A DNA stretch of 64,000 nucleotides. Source: Norana najaformis. Its lineage: Eukaryota > Annelida > Clitellata > Crassiclitellata > Hormogastridae. The stretch covers positions 17,275,775-17,339,774 of the forward strand of contig OZ029915.1 of assembly GCA_964023275.1 (NCBI GenBank), read 5' to 3'. A program made the translations under genes and the position numbers. Position 1 is the stretch's first letter, and the number at the start of each line of letters is the position of its first letter. The notes below the pieces were generated by a model. It was not told the DNA's origin and did not search any database. It saw nothing but the letters and a program-made list of their open reading frames with translations. Positions 11,132 through 22,650 of this stretch are shown piece after piece.

Positions 11132-12835
11132 ATGGCTACTTCCAGACGGAGCTGCATTAACCATCCAGTCATATTCTGCTACATTTGTGGGGAATACACA
11201 CTAAAAGCAAACAGGAAACCGATTTCTGAGTTTGTAAAAAGAGCATATGTAGGTTATTTTGGTGTCAAACTTGGAGATCAAGATAAGCAATGGGCTCCTC
11301 ATACAGTATGCAAAACTTGTATTGAACAATTGCGCCACTGGACAATTGGAAAGAGAAGCTGCCTGAAATTTGGTGTACCGATGGTTTGGAGGGAACAGAT
11401 AAACCACTTGGACGACTGTTACTTTTGTATGGTTAATATCATAGGCATCAATCGAAATAATCGTCACAAGTTGTCTTACCCTGATATACCTTCAGCCAGG
11501 AGACCTGTTCCGCATTCGGATATTGTACCAGTTCCACCTTTTCGCGAACTACCTCAGCTCTCAGACGATGACACTTGCATGTCCAATATCGGACAAGATG
11601 ACGAAAGTGAAGAAAGTGGGGGCAGTGACAGTGATTTCCAATCAACTTCACACAGTGAACGTTTTGACCAAAAAGAGTTGAGTGATCTGATCAGGGACTT
11701 AAATCTGTCCAAAGAGTCCTCTGAATTGCTTGCGTCCAGACTAAAGGAAAAGAATGCACTTCAGCCTGGAACGAAAATTACAATTTATAGAAACAGAGAA
11801 AAGGATTTGCTGCCATTCTTTACCGAAGACAACAACCTAGTATTCTGTAATGACATCAGCAACTTATTGAAGAAAATTGGTCTGTCGGATTACAGCCCAG
11901 ATGAGTGGCGTCTTTTTATCGACAGTTCAAAACGTAGTCTGAAATGTGTGCTTTTAAATAACGGCAACAAATTTGGTTCTATTCCAATCGGTCACTCCAC
12001 CAGGATGAAAGAAGAGTACAATGCCATCTCTTTAGTACTGGAAAAGATAAAATACAAAGAACATCAATGGGTAATTTGTGTAGACTTGAAGATGGTAAAT
12101 TTCCTTCTTGGTCAACAAAGTGGCTACACAAAGTATCCCTGCTTTTTGTGTCTTTGGGACAGTAGAGCCAAGCATGAACATTGGACAAGAAAAGATTGGC
12201 CTTCGAGGAAAGACATGGTGGTTGGAGCTCAAAATGTAATCAAGGAATCTTTGGTGGCACGAGATAGGATCATACTGCCACCACTACATATAAAGCTAGG
12301 CCTGATGAAAGAATTTGTCAGGGCTTTGAATAAAGAAGGTTCATGCTTCGAATACATAGTACACAAGTTACCAGGAATTACAATGGAAAAATTGAAGGCT
12401 GGAATCTTCGATGGTCCACAGATCAGGCAACTTATGAATGACCCACTTTTCATACCATCAATGAATGAAATCGAATCTTGTGCCTGGTCTTCCTTTGTTC
12501 TTGTAACTACAAATTTTCTTGGCAACAAGAAGGCAGACAATTATGCACAACTAGTAGAGGATATGCTTCTTCATTTCAACAAGCTTGGCTGCAACATGAG
12601 CATTAAAGTCCATTATCTCCACAGTCACTTAGATCGCTTTCCAGAGAATCTTGGTGACTTCAGCGAAGAGCAAGGTGAAAGATTTCACCAAGACATCAAA
12701 ACAATGGAAAATCGATATCAAGGAAGATGGGATGCACACATGATGGCAGACTATTGCTGGAATATTATGCGCGTTTGTTCCGGCAGATGCCACACTCGGA
12801 AATCGTACAAAAGGAGCTTCTTCGGTGTCGAATGA
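11132..12835 (+). CDS. Putative transposase of a CACTA-like element, 567 aa
   Basis: Uninterrupted 567-residue frame in the centre of the transposon at 10527-13151. The start chosen is ATG at 11132; the ATG at 11112 is out of frame. The first ~105 residues hold three CxxC pairs (FCYIC near 19, VCKTC near 62, CYFC near 100), which suggests a zinc-binding N-terminal domain resembling ZAD or zinc-ribbon modules. An acidic serine-rich linker (about 145-175) follows. The C-terminal half has D-rich and zinc-knuckle-like blocks: CVDLKMVNFLLG, PCFLCLWDSR, LPPLHIKLGLMKEF, EEQGERFHQDI and MADYCW. From general knowledge, proteins with these blocks are amplified in many invertebrate genomes and usually left uncharacterised. 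The layout (Asp, CxxC-H-H, then PPLHIKLG) is reminiscent of Tnp2-type transposases, but I infer that and did not test it. A decayed paralogue of its C-terminus is at 34015-34205. Confidence 0.85.
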   Translation: MATSRRSCINHPVIFCYICGEYTLKANRKPISEFVKRAYVGYFGVKLGDQDKQWAPHTVCKTCIEQLRHWTIGKRSCLKFGVPMVWREQINHLDDCYFCMVNIIGINRNNRHKLSYPDIPSARRPVPHSDIVPVPPFRELPQLSDDDTCMSNIGQDDESEESGGSDSDFQSTSHSERFDQKELSDLIRDLNLSKESSELLASRLKEKNALQPGTKITIYRNREKDLLPFFTEDNNLVFCNDISNLLKKIGLSDYSPDEWRLFIDSSKRSLKCVLLNNGNKFGSIPIGHSTRMKEEYNAISLVLEKIKYKEHQWVICVDLKMVNFLLGQQSGYTKYPCFLCLWDSRAKHEHWTRKDWPSRKDMVVGAQNVIKESLVARDRIILPPLHIKLGLMKEFVRALNKEGSCFEYIVHKLPGITMEKLKAGIFDGPQIRQLMNDPLFIPSMNEIESCAWSSFVLVTTNFLGNKKADNYAQLVEDMLLHFNKLGCNMSIKVHYLHSHLDRFPENLGDFSEEQGERFHQDIKTMENRYQGRWDAHMMADYCWNIMRVCSGRCHTRKSYKRSFFGVE

Positions 12836-12947
12836 CTTGAAATTTTTATAACAAACTTGTTCTGTTTGGTATCATATAAGTACATTTTCAGGTACTCCCA
12901 TTTTCTTTTAAGTATTTGTATTATTATGTTTATTTAGTGTATCACAT

Positions 12948-12953
12948 AATAAA
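12948..12953 (+). promoter_or_regulatory. Polyadenylation signal AATAAA of the transposon gene
   Basis: AATAAA lies 113 bases after the stop codon and before the right terminal repeat. Confidence 0.5.
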
Positions 12954-13025
12954 TTGAGCACTACATAATTATAGCTATAGCCTTATGTTTTATGGGCGAG
13001 CAGAGGCAAGGACTGGTATATGGCA

Positions 13026-13151
13026 TAATGTTCTATATCTCGAAAACTAGACCTGCTGGGAGAAAACTGGTGCCTTTTCTGGAATCAGCAGGTCAAATAT
13101 ACCCAGAAACAGTTCTAACATTTGAGGCAACAAATTATGTGTTGGCCAGTG
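13026..13151 (-). repeat. Right terminal inverted repeat of the transposon
   Basis: Reverse complement starts CACTGGCCAACA, then matches the left end imperfectly (gttgcc, ctgattcc, ggtctagttttcgagatat). Confidence 0.8.
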
Positions 13152-13154
13152 TAA

Positions 13155-15560
13155 TCTTAATCAGCATACAGTAGAATGAGTTGTCTTACCCTTAGATTTA
13201 CCGTTTAACCGGACATATAGTTGGCGTTGATGCAGGCGTATTGTGCCGAAAACAATTCCTATTGGCCTAATTCGTTTCGGAGATAAGCCTATCCAATAGA
13301 GAACAAAATATTTAAACAAATATATAAACAAAGGATAACGGATCTGTTTTTATTTGCCCCAATGCAATGGTTCCACGGACGTGTTTTGAGTTATTTGCGA
13401 TGAATACTGACCTCAACAAGTCGACCTTGGACTCTTATAAGTATTATCATCATGATCCATGGGCCGAGAGCCCGTAGGTATCTACTGCATGCATTGTCAC
13501 TTGTAAGTATTAGGTCTCTATATTAGAGATGCATCAACTATAGCATGCTGTGCAGTTTGCATAGAAATGCAAGCGCATAGCCATTTACCCAGCACCTTTT
13601 TGAGGTTTTAAACAGGCGCTATATAAATATTCAGGTACATGCATGCATGCCACATTGTCACGCATTTGAGCACTTTCTATAGTTTCAAATGCAACTGTCT
13701 TCCAACTCGCTAATCTTCCCCTTTCAGGCTGCATGCAGGAAGTTTGTTCAACAGAATCTACCCTTCTTGGAGTTCATAGAGATATCACATGTTCTAAGGA
13801 TACGGGTATGCTTGCCTTCTTGACTTTCCTGTTGCTTTTCATATAGTGGAACATTCTCTTCCTTTGCGTAGTTTCCGGTGTTCACTCTAAGCTGCGCACG
13901 CACGTGAGCCACGCACACAGCTTTTGACGATAGTGCGATATGGCCAATTTCCATCAGTGCACACATTTTGAGAGCGTTCCGGTTGTTTAGAAGTTTAGAC
14001 CAGCTCACTAGCGAAATGAGCGAAAGTTTTCATACCCTACATTGCAAAACCATACGACCCGCCTAGGATGTGAAGATCCTGGCCCACATAATACATTTGG
14101 CTATTAATAGCTGGTCACCAGTTGTCATCGGTTGCAGGGCGAGCGCTGTCCGTTCTCTGAACTCTATCTTGTAGGCCTATATAGCCTATATAAGATGGGT
14201 GCTCCATAGAGGGGTCAAACATGACTGACACCTCTGACACCCCCACCAACTGATCAGTGGTCACAGGCATATCACGTGACTTGGTCTGCAATGTTAAGTA
14301 GCCCTTTGTTTTCATAGTACAGGCACTTTTTTCAGTAGGCCTGCTTTATTCTTGTAGACTGGTGTGCTTGACTGGATAGCTCTATACTCTTTATCTTCTA
14401 CCGTTTGCGATGAAATAGAATGTCAAAGCAAAAATTATCCGCCAGCGGCATTTTGCTAGGAAAACAAGTTCTGTACGTTTAAGATAGAGTGGCTGAACGA
14501 ATACCATTGAAACTGAACTCTTGTTTGTTTCTGCTCGTTTGGAGGAGCCGGTCAATGGTGCCTTCTCTGGTTATCTGAGCATTGTTTCGCTAGTGATGAA
14601 CTTATGTTCTAAATCAGTTCGAATACCATTTCGGCTGGCATAGGCAACCCTTCTATGAGGTACTGCAAAGGCGCCATGTTAAGTGTCTGTATAAATAACT
14701 ATGTACCCGGTAACTAAAAACGAAACTATACGTGTCTAAATAAGAAAGAGATGTAATAGACCTACCAGCAGAGACTATATAATCACAGTAAACGTTCTAC
14801 TACAGGAAAAGAAACGCATATAAAAGCAGCTGGGTGCTTAGATGACTTTTCAGTTTTGCGAGATGATTGTGGTGCAAATTCTTATTTAAATGGAAACCAA
14901 TGGATAACTTCTATGATTAAAAAGACGGCGAAATGAATTCTATGTGAGTTTTTGTCATCGTATAAAAATTCTGACTCCAGTCGGGGTCCCTCTACCATCG
15001 GGGCCACCATGCAATTGAATTTTAACCTATTGGTTAATCCTGCGGCACTGCTTAATTAAGCCATTTCTTACTAAAGATCTAGTTCCACGCACTTACATAA
15101 ATTCACTGTCAGCGCCAGACTCTTTGGTCTCTATGACGCTGCTATTACAACGTTTTCAGGAAACGTTTAGAAGTAAATGAACTGTCCTATCTCTAATATC
15201 TCTAACCTCCAGTGCTCGATCTACATGTGTAAATACTAGTAAAGCAGCTAAAACGGCAGCAAAGACTTGAAATGTCTCGTAGTATACAGTACGCAGAAAC
15301 ACATATATAGACACACCACATACTTATATATATATATCGCATATATATATATTCAATGACTTCACCGGAGACTGTGCCATACATCCTAACCGGACATTGG
15401 TTTATGTTGCTAAAATCTACCTTTTCACCTTTTCCCAAATCCCTATCAGATTCAGGCGCACACAAGCACAGCCTGTTAAAAAGATAGGCTTACTTTTTGA
15501 GCCACCAAAGAGTGATGATTAACTTTAAAGCATGCTCATTACATTGTGAGCGCTATATAT
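13155..15560. other. Gene-free stretch with a LINE/SINE-like 3' tail
   Basis: aggcgctatataaatattcag at 13612-13632 is the kind of 3' tail seen on LINEs and SINEs in this window. A 22-base gagatatcacat(g/a)ttctaaggat is shared between about 13781 and 41709. AT-rich tatata lies at about 15326-15355. No exon is recognised. Confidence 0.45.
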
Positions 15561-15730
15561 ACGGTGGTCTATCGGTAACGCGCTTGGTTGATGATCATGC
15601 GGGTTTGGTTTCGACTTCTTGTAACAACCTTGGGCAAGTTGTTTGCGTACACCGTGCTTCCGTCACCAAACGGTATAATTTGGTACCGGCGTAAGCTGGA
15701 AGTAAATGGTAAGTCATGCGATGCACTGAC
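15561..15730 (+). repeat. tRNA-derived SINE, second family
   Basis: tRNA-like head ggtggtctatcggtaacgcg (A-box region) and gggtttggtttcgact (B-box region). The body contains aaccttgggcaagttgtttg and later ggtaccggcgtaagctgg. That caccttgggcaagtt-type body is widespread in animal tRNA SINEs as I know them. Confidence 0.65.
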
Positions 15731-15854
15731 CTCGTGTCCAAGACCTTGGGGTTAGTCCAACGCCGCCTCAAGGGCCAAAAGAAAAGGAAATGACCGCCTC
15801 CCCGGGGTCTCACTTGTGGGATATGGGACACACTTTAGTTACTTTACTTCGCTA

Positions 15855-16100
15855 CATATAGCTCATTGGTTAAAGCACATGTCAAGGCGCCTCTTTGCGC
15901 GAGTATGTCGGTTCGCAAACCGATAGTTTCAGAGATTTGGGCTAGCACGGTTCGTACACGAGGGCCTTAAATGCCGTGGCGCTCATTCAAACGGTAAGCG
16001 GTGATGAAGAATCTCACCCAATAAATTCATTGCAAAATGAGGAACGTTGAGGCCATTTGGTCGCCATATAAAATCATGTAGATTAAAAATGTATAGGCCC
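15855..16100 (+). repeat. SINE family S1, copy
   Basis: A-box tagctcattgg (15859) and B-box ggttcgcaaacc (15910). The body runs through gctagcacggttcgtacacg and ttaaatgccgtggcgctcat to a caataaattcattgcaaaat tail. It is about 75-80% alike to 27165-27427 by eye. Confidence 0.8.
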
Positions 16101-16139
16101 CCTACGACACTTAAGTCTCTCTGTCGCTCTCTCCCTCAA

Positions 16140-16300
16140 GCCGAAGATTGGCTACATATGCATATACAAAGTTTATATAAGTATATATAAGTCTATGTAT
16201 ATATATATATATATACTTTCTGCATATATACAGTATATATGTATATAGATATTTTTCGTGTTTATGTGGGTTCCTAGTGCATATGTATATATTGCGTATA
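16140..16300. repeat. AT-rich TA/GTATA repeat
   Basis: Long runs of tatata with interspersed gtatat. The low-complexity open frames here are repeat translations. Confidence 0.85.
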
Positions 16301-17514
16301 CAGTAGCACGTGTTTCCTCGCACCTGTCGAATGTAGTAACACGCGCAGTGGAGGAGTGTGTTTGGGGATGGAATAATCGAGAAGTCGCGTCTAGAAAACT
16401 AGAAGAACAACAGAGTAGCTGGAACTGTTGAGGTTTTCTCGGCGAGTAATAGTCGACGTGATCAACTTTAAGTTGCACTCACGTTTTTTTAAATAAAAGG
16501 TTAAGAAAGTGACTCGAAGCAGTTCAAGCGACTCTTGTTAAAAAAACGAAGCCTCATTTGACTCTATACGAACAATGCTACAATGATATAGGCCCATACA
16601 TCTATTTATATATAATTTATGGTAAGTGTTTAAGACGAACTGATTCTTCCGACTTTAAAAAAGAATCATTTGGATTTAATTAACTTTTCAATGTTACCTT
16701 TTCAATGTCATCTATGAAACGTAACCTCAGGTTGATAGAGCGTCCACTTTGGGTTAGGCCTAGACCCACGCACCAGACAGTAGCGAGGGCTAATACGAGC
16801 CAAGCAGAGGCAAGCTAACCTCTGCTCTGACCCAATTGATTTGCTCTACGGTCCAATCGGAAGATGCCATCGAAATATGCCCCGGTTAGCTGAATGCCAA
16901 GCGAACCTTACTGCAGCAACAACACCCTACATGTATATGGGGTGCAACTACCAGGTGGAGATGTCTCATGAGAAAAGGAGACAGAGAAAGAAGGAAGAAT
17001 ACAGGAAAGGGAGAGACTGGTAGACAGACCTGGATATATGTCCTACAGAATATGAAGTTGGCAAAGGAGAATACGGCAAGAGGCAGAGGAAGAGAGGGAA
17101 GTAGAGGGACAGAGAGAAAGACAGTAGAATAAGCTTACATGCATCATCATTTTCAACTGCACTCCGTGGATCGAACTCGTAATACTTGGCTTCATTTATC
17201 TTTCGAGTCTTCCAGTCGCACCCGTTGTTTCAGATCAACATCAGCAACAGCAGCAGCAGATCACCTCAGATGCTCACAAGGCACAACTCATCAGACTCAG
17301 TTTTATAAACTTAGTTCAATTTATTATTTGTCAAAGGTATGAACTTGCACAATCGAATGACATCTTAAATTTCATCTCCACCAGGAAAACAAATGGGTCA
17401 CTCCATGTCAAATCAGCAAAAGTCATACACCATACCAACTTAGTTCTTTGGCATATATGTTTACCTGAATAATCATTACTAAGGCATTGTGAAATATGAA
17501 ATTTTGTCATCTTC
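16301..17514. other. No recognised gene
   Basis: Only short unrelated frames. At 17393-17412 gtcactccatgtcaaatcag is shared with 56211-56231 (see findings). Confidence 0.45.
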
Positions 17515-17777
17515 CTTCTTCAGAAGGAAAGGTTAAAGGAAGGAAAGAAATAATAATGAGAAGGAAGGAAAGTTGAAAGAAAGGAAAGGCTGAAGAGAGC
17601 AAAAAATGACAACAGGAAGAAAGAAAGAAGAAAAGAAGGAAGACAGGAAGGACAGAATGAAAGAAAGAAGGAAAGAACGAACGGAAAATAAGGAGGGGAA
17701 AGGAAGGTCAAAAGAGGAAGGAAAAAGGAAAAAAAGAAAAAAGAACGAACGACCTAGGGAAAAGGAAGAAAGAAATT
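17515..17777. repeat. About 260-bp polypurine tract
   Basis: The plus strand is almost entirely A and G (ggaagaaagaaagaagaaaa type) with few pyrimidines. Charged and serine/leucine open frames on the two strands are artefacts of it. Confidence 0.9.
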
Positions 17778-18172
17778 GTCGACTATGTTTCATTAAGTCA
17801 GTCGTTGTAAAATTGTTAGAAATGTGTGGTTTTCTTTCAAGAAAACGTCCGACTTAATAACCTGCCTCCCATGACAACAGTTGGTTACTCAATTAAGCGA
17901 TGAGTTTCCTGAGTGACCACGTGACAGTCCTAGTCAACGAGGCTTCGTGATGGGACTCGTAATAATTAAACGACGACGTTAATTATTTTGACCCATGCGG
18001 AGAACCGCCGCTATTCGAAGCCCTTTCTGTTGCCAAGGGGAAGGGGAGCGAGGGAAAGGGTGGAATGGCTAATGGAAGAGGGCGCTGGAGAAGTCTAATT
18101 AGGCTAGCTGCATGCTCCTGGTAATAAAAGATCCTAGAAACAGATGAGGAGTCTGCGATCGTTGCATCCCTC

Positions 18173-18246
18173 CCTCCCTTTCTCTCTGTCTCTGTATCTC
18201 TCTGTCTCTCTCTCTCTCTGTCTCTCTCTCTCTCTCTTCCTCTCTC
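18173..18246. repeat. TC microsatellite
   Basis: tctctctctg units with occasional g. A GACC/CAGACAGT-rich block follows at 18303-18400. Confidence 0.9.
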
Positions 18247-18895
18247 CTCTCCCTGCGATGACGAAAACTGACTCGGTGACTCAGCGCTCAACATCCACAT
18301 CTGACCGACCGACCGACCAATACACAGATGGACAGACAGTCAGACAGTCAGACAGACACATAGACAAACACAACAATGAGACAGGCAGTCAGACAGACAA
18401 AGTCGTCATCGGTCGACTGTATGGTTCTCCCTTTCTTACTCGCGCATGTATTCTGCTCTTGAGTCAGTCTGCGTGCGTTTGTATGGGTCTTTCTCTTCAT
18501 TTATCTCTTTCCTTCTTTCTCTCTCTCTCTCTCGAATTCTAATTCTGGTCTAATGACTTCTATAGTCGCGTGGTAATCATAATACTCAGGGCAATCGATG
18601 GTTGCTTCATATGAAACCGTAGACAAAATGGTAATCCGTTGGGAAGCTCGGTCGAAATCTGATGGGTCTGTGTGTCTTCTAATCATGTCCATATGTATGT
18701 GTAACTCTGTCCGTTCGTATATCCTTGTTTCTCTGTGAGTATGCCTGTGAACCCGTCTGTCTGTATATGTATGGCAGTTTGATTGCATCTCTTTTATGCG
18801 CTCATTTAATCTCTTTAGCAAAGAGAGCAGGCAGTGAGACAGATGCAGACACAGAGACGGACAGACACAGAGGCAAACACAGGGACAGACTCAGA

Positions 18896-19105
18896 GCTAC
18901 TGGCCTGATTTGGTTCAAGCGTACGGCAAGGCGCCTCAGCGTGAGGATGCCGGTACTCATACCGATAGTGGTTCTATTTCACAGATTTTAATCTCGGGAT
19001 AGCACGGTTCGTACATGAAGACCTTAAATGGCGTTGCACCCAATCAAACGGGCGGCGGTGATGAAAGATCTCGCCCGAAAAATTCATAGAAAAATGATCT
19101 CTAAT
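18896..19105 (+). repeat. SINE family S1, copy
   Basis: Shares caaggcgcctcagcgtgagg, atgccggta(c)tcataccgat, agcacggttcgtacatgaag and ttaaatggcgttgcaccc with the 27165 copy. The A-box region is ggcctgatttggttc, and the B-box is mutated (cggtactcataccg). Confidence 0.8.
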
Positions 19106-19433
19106 GCTGGACGCGCAGCTGGCCCTGCAAGATCATAAGCAAGGGCCACAACTTCAGTCGCAATGCGTGTCACCCTTACAACAGGGCTGCGTTGCAGTGA
19201 CAACCCCCGAGGGTCAGGCAGGGTCAGAATCTGACCGATTACTTGCCTGCAGGGTCGGGTAGGTCATAGTCTCTTTGCCTCATTCTGCGTCGCCCAGGGT
19301 AATGACCATGGAAGACGAGGACACTCTGGTGTCTGGCATATGTTCCTTGGCCTCTGCTGGTCTCTGTCCTTCAGAAAATATGCAGACAAGGCCCTTTACC
19401 CAACGATAAGAGGTGCACTGATCCTTACCCTAA

Positions 19434-20655
19434 TGGCAAAAAGTAGTTTTGTCAGGACAGTAAAAAAAGTAATAACTGGTAAAACCTGACAAAAACCCCG
19501 ACAAAAATTTATAGACTTCAGTTGTTATAACTTTGGCAAATGTATAGAAAAATTAACAAAACTAAACATAAAACTATGGTACTTGTGACTAAAGAGTATA
19601 ATAAAATATCACAGCTTTACTTTGGGCTTACGATATAATGTATGTGATTGACTGAAGTTATTGTTTGCTTCTTTGAAAGTGTTTCTGTAGTAGGCCTATT
19701 TTCTTGAGCAGCATTTTGTTAACATTTTCTTAAAGTTAAAATGAAATAAATGCACTATTATCGCCTTTTCCAATCGTGTTTCACATGCCTAGTCTCCGTT
19801 AGTCTTTAGACTGTACTGTACAGAAAACCACAACAGTATAATTCTAACTCTGACTGTCACCCCAAAGAGAAAGTGATTTTATTCAGCTGTGCCTTAAAAG
19901 AACTGAAATGACTACTGTAATCTATTCTAAAGCATTCTATAGCGCCGTTTTCATAATGCCCCAGGCACCAGTCACTTTAAGACATAATCGCAATCCAAAA
20001 TCGTAATCCGTTGGAGAAGTCAGGTCGTAATCCGATTGCATATGTCATTCTTCAGTACTTGTGTTAAGTATTATTGCCAAATTACAACTGACAAAATTAC
20101 AAATGTAAGTAACGTAAGTTAATATTAAACTAACAAATGCTAACAATGTTATGACTGTTATCAACTTGTCAAGTGTTAGTCGGTTAGCGTCACTACACAA
20201 TCACAACATGCCAGCAAACCAGCCAACAGTAATTTGGTTGGTAGGCATGTTATGATTGACCACCTCATCGCTGAATTACTCCAATATTCTATCATCAGTA
20301 TCTGACACACGAGCAGCAGGAAGCATCTGATAACAGAACATAAACTTTGTTGCTGCATCGTTGCCTGCGGATGATTTGAAACCCAAAGTTAGAAAATATG
20401 CGTTCGATAGATGCAGTAGCTGCTGGGGCTAAATGCAGACGTACAGCGCAGATGCAAGTAAGCAAATTAAACTCAGTCCTGAACAAAAGCACAAATGCTG
20501 CAATTGGTCACAGTTTAAACCTTTAGACTGAGGCAATAATACTAAGGTTTAAAGTGATAAGAAGCATTTTTACCGGCAAAACTATTTTTCCCAGGACGGT
20601 TTTCTCTGGTAAAAACCGGTTTTTTCACAGGCCGACAAAAACTTGCCAAACCTGG
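19434..20655 (-). mobile_element. Relic of a hAT transposon (family X), copy 1
   Basis: Ends show imperfect inverted similarity: tggcaaaaagtagttttgtc plus cagtaaaaaa at the left, against the reverse complement of the right end (tggcaagtttttgtcggcc, gtgaaaaaa). Inside, the minus strand at 20295-20492 carries a hAT C-terminal dimerisation motif. Blocks 19550-19835 and 20050-20290 recur at 45622-45890 and 49320-49580. Confidence 0.6.
20295..20492 (-). pseudogene. hAT transposase dimerisation-domain fragment
   Basis: The minus strand encodes PAATASIERIFSNFGF, close to the hAT family consensus (PA(S/T)SASSERVFSTFG). The rest of the transposase is missing or unrecognisable, and the frame opens and closes without a start, so this is a fossil. 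Confidence 0.75.
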
Positions 20656-21734
20656 TCTTTACTTGTGCGATGGTAGGAAGCCAATCTTTCGAACTGATAT
20701 TTTCATTGCCTAAGCACTCGACAAAGGTAAGGGTGCTTTAACAGAAAAACAAGAAGGGCACTTAATTCATTTTGCATTGCTCCATGTGGCAAATTTATGA
20801 CCAAATTCTGAAGAATGCAGCACATGGCACCAGGACGATCAGAGGAGCTATAATCGCCGCCCTGCGTCAATGATACATACCATACCAGCCAGATATCAAG
20901 CACGTATGCCTGATGGTTGCTTCTGATTAAATCCAGGATTTTAATTCCACCCTCTGACAGTCGTCAAGCAAGCACTCGTTATGCCTCTTCCTCTCTCTGT
21001 CATGTTTGACTGCGGGTCTTTTCCGACTGCACGTCGAGAACGCTACTGATGAGTTTGTTCTTGAAGTTGCACTTCATAAATCTTCATTTATGTTATGTTA
21101 TGTATCTTTGGCGACTGTCTCTTGTTATCTGTCTCTATCGCTCTCTGTCGCTCTCTCTAAGTCTATCTTTATCTATATCTTCCTTTCTCTCTCTATAACT
21201 GTCTCATTAAGTCCATCTGTGGCTCTCCGTCCCTCTCCAAAAGCTCTCAAAGTCCTCTGTATTCGAATAACCGGATGCTTCTCAATATCCTGTCTTACTC
21301 AACCAGCGCGCAAAACATCACGATTGCACGAAAACATCTGCACTGATCGCGCTGAAGAGCATCAGTTGAGAACGACTTCAAGCATCTTTAATATCTGTAC
21401 ATATGCGATGCTTTCACATGCCACTTGGTCAGCCTGCCGAACAGGTAACGCATTTACTAACTAATAGTCATAGCGTGCTCAATTGCCGAATCAAATGACA
21501 AAATATGTCCAGTTTCATGAATTTATTTAATGAAAATTATGCTTAATATACAGTAGTCTCTCATTTAGTTTTACAAATCATTTCTCAAGAAAAGACTTCA
21601 ACAAAAAGGCAGAAAATGGCATTGAACGAAACAGACGGAATGAATGATAATGAACACTTGAACGAAATTAGAGGCATTTGGGGCGTCAGCTATGACCAAA
21701 TTCTGGATTTACATCAGCTCTAGCGTCGGCATAA

Positions 21735-21830
21735 TAAATGTAAAATGCAAATGTATACGGTTTTCTATAGCGACCACATGGCCTAGACCATGCTCTTTTT
21801 CAATGAATTTATCGGGTGAGATCCTTCATC
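21735..21830 (-). repeat. SINE family S1, 3' part, reverse orientation
   Basis: Reverse complement of the S1 tail (tatagcgaccacatggcctag, aatgaatttatcgggtgagatcc). It is close to 1919-2012. Confidence 0.7.
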
Positions 21831-21834
21831 GGCA

Positions 21835-22045
21835 ACTAAGACTAGAATGGGTGATCGGGCCTTTCGGGTCGCTGACTCGCGTGCCTGGAACAGCCTTCCG
21901 GCATCCATTAAGGAGTCCAAAAGTGCCGACCTCTTTAAAAAACAGTTGAAATTATATTTACTACATAACTCTTAGTACTTGGGCTGATGTTTGACTGTGT
22001 AAAGCACCCTAGAAGTAACCTGCTACTAACGATGCCATATAAATT
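21835..22045 (+). mobile_element. LINE 3' end (reverse-transcriptase ORF terminus)
   Basis: The plus frame reads RMGDRAFRVADSRAWNSLP and then IKESKSADLFKKQLKLYLL. This is the usual C-terminal motif of CR1/jockey-type LINE ORF2 (FxxAxxxxWNSLPxxI...FKxxLKxxLL). A short 3' untranslated region ends in ccatataaattgtcg followed by attacaattacaatta. Confidence 0.8.
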
Positions 22046-22056
22046 GTCGTCATTAC

Positions 22057-22212
22057 AATTACAATTACCACCACCGCCCGTTTGAATGGGCGCCACGCCA
22101 TTTAAGGTCCTCGTGTACGGACTCTGCTATCTCGAGATTCAAATCTCAGAAATATAGCCACCATCGGTATGCGTACCGCCCATTCAAACGGGCGGTGGTG
22201 GTAATTGTAGAC
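22057..22212. repeat. Head-to-head S1 SINE fragments forming a perfect inverted repeat
   Basis: About 32 bases at the left (acaattaccaccaccgcccg...gaatgggcg) are the exact reverse complement of the right edge (cgcccattcaaacggg... ggtggtaattgt). The spacer, about 90 bases, is reversed S1 body (gccatttaaggtcctcgtgt, gattcaaatctcagaaata, accatcggtatgcgtacc). Confidence 0.85.
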
Positions 22213-22419
22213 ATTCACCTTCAGAAGTAACAGTAAAACCAACTAGACATAGAGAATTATCCTCAGAACCATCCTTCTAATCGCCTAGAGAATCATCCTT
22301 AGAAGCAAGAGTAGAATCAACAAATGACAGACATCAGCCTCAAGAGCATACCTGGAATCACTCACTAATTGACGCAAGGACAAACGGCCGACCAGATGGA
22401 TGGACGAAGGGACAAATCA

Positions 22420-22650
22420 TCAGATGAATGAATGGATGGATTGATGGGTGGATGAATGGATGGATGGATGGATGGGTGAATGGATGGATTGATGAACGGG
22501 TGGATGGATGGATTGATGGGTGGATGAATGGATGGATGGATGGATGGATGGATGGGTGAATGGATGGATTGATGAACGGGTGGATGGATGGATGGATGGG
22601 TGGTTTGGGTGGGTGGGTTTGAGCGGGTGGTGGATTAATGGATCGATGGA
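22420..22650. repeat. GGAT minisatellite with higher-order units
   Basis: Variants of tgga/tggg. A larger unit of about 75-85 bases (gattgatgggtggatgaatg ... gattgatgaacgggtgg) is present twice in tandem. The 151-codon His/Pro/Ser/Ile-rich minus frame over it is a repeat translation. Confidence 0.9.

Larger units (their letters stand above)
10527..13151 (+). mobile_element. Complete CACTA/EnSpm-like DNA transposon
   Basis: The element begins CACTGGCCAACA and ends TGTTGGCCAGTG. It is flanked on both sides by TAA (10524-10526 and 13152-13154), which fits a 3-bp target duplication. After the outer 13 bases the inverted similarity continues imperfectly for about 125 bases (for example cttgttgcc, agacctgttctt and ctgattcagaaaa on the left against right-end counterparts around 13040-13151). 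It carries one intact protein (11132-12835) and an AATAAA signal at 12948. The superfamily is inferred from the CACTG terminus and the 3-bp TAA duplication. About 520 bases of its left end recur at 799-1319 with about 1% divergence, so the family moved or was duplicated recently. Confidence 0.85.

Noticed and set aside
17520-17857. Charged and Ser/Leu-rich frames on both strands
   Set aside because: Products of the polypurine tract.
22425-22640. CRISPR-like array
   Set aside because: The regular units are a tetranucleotide minisatellite with no unique spacers, and the genome is eukaryotic.
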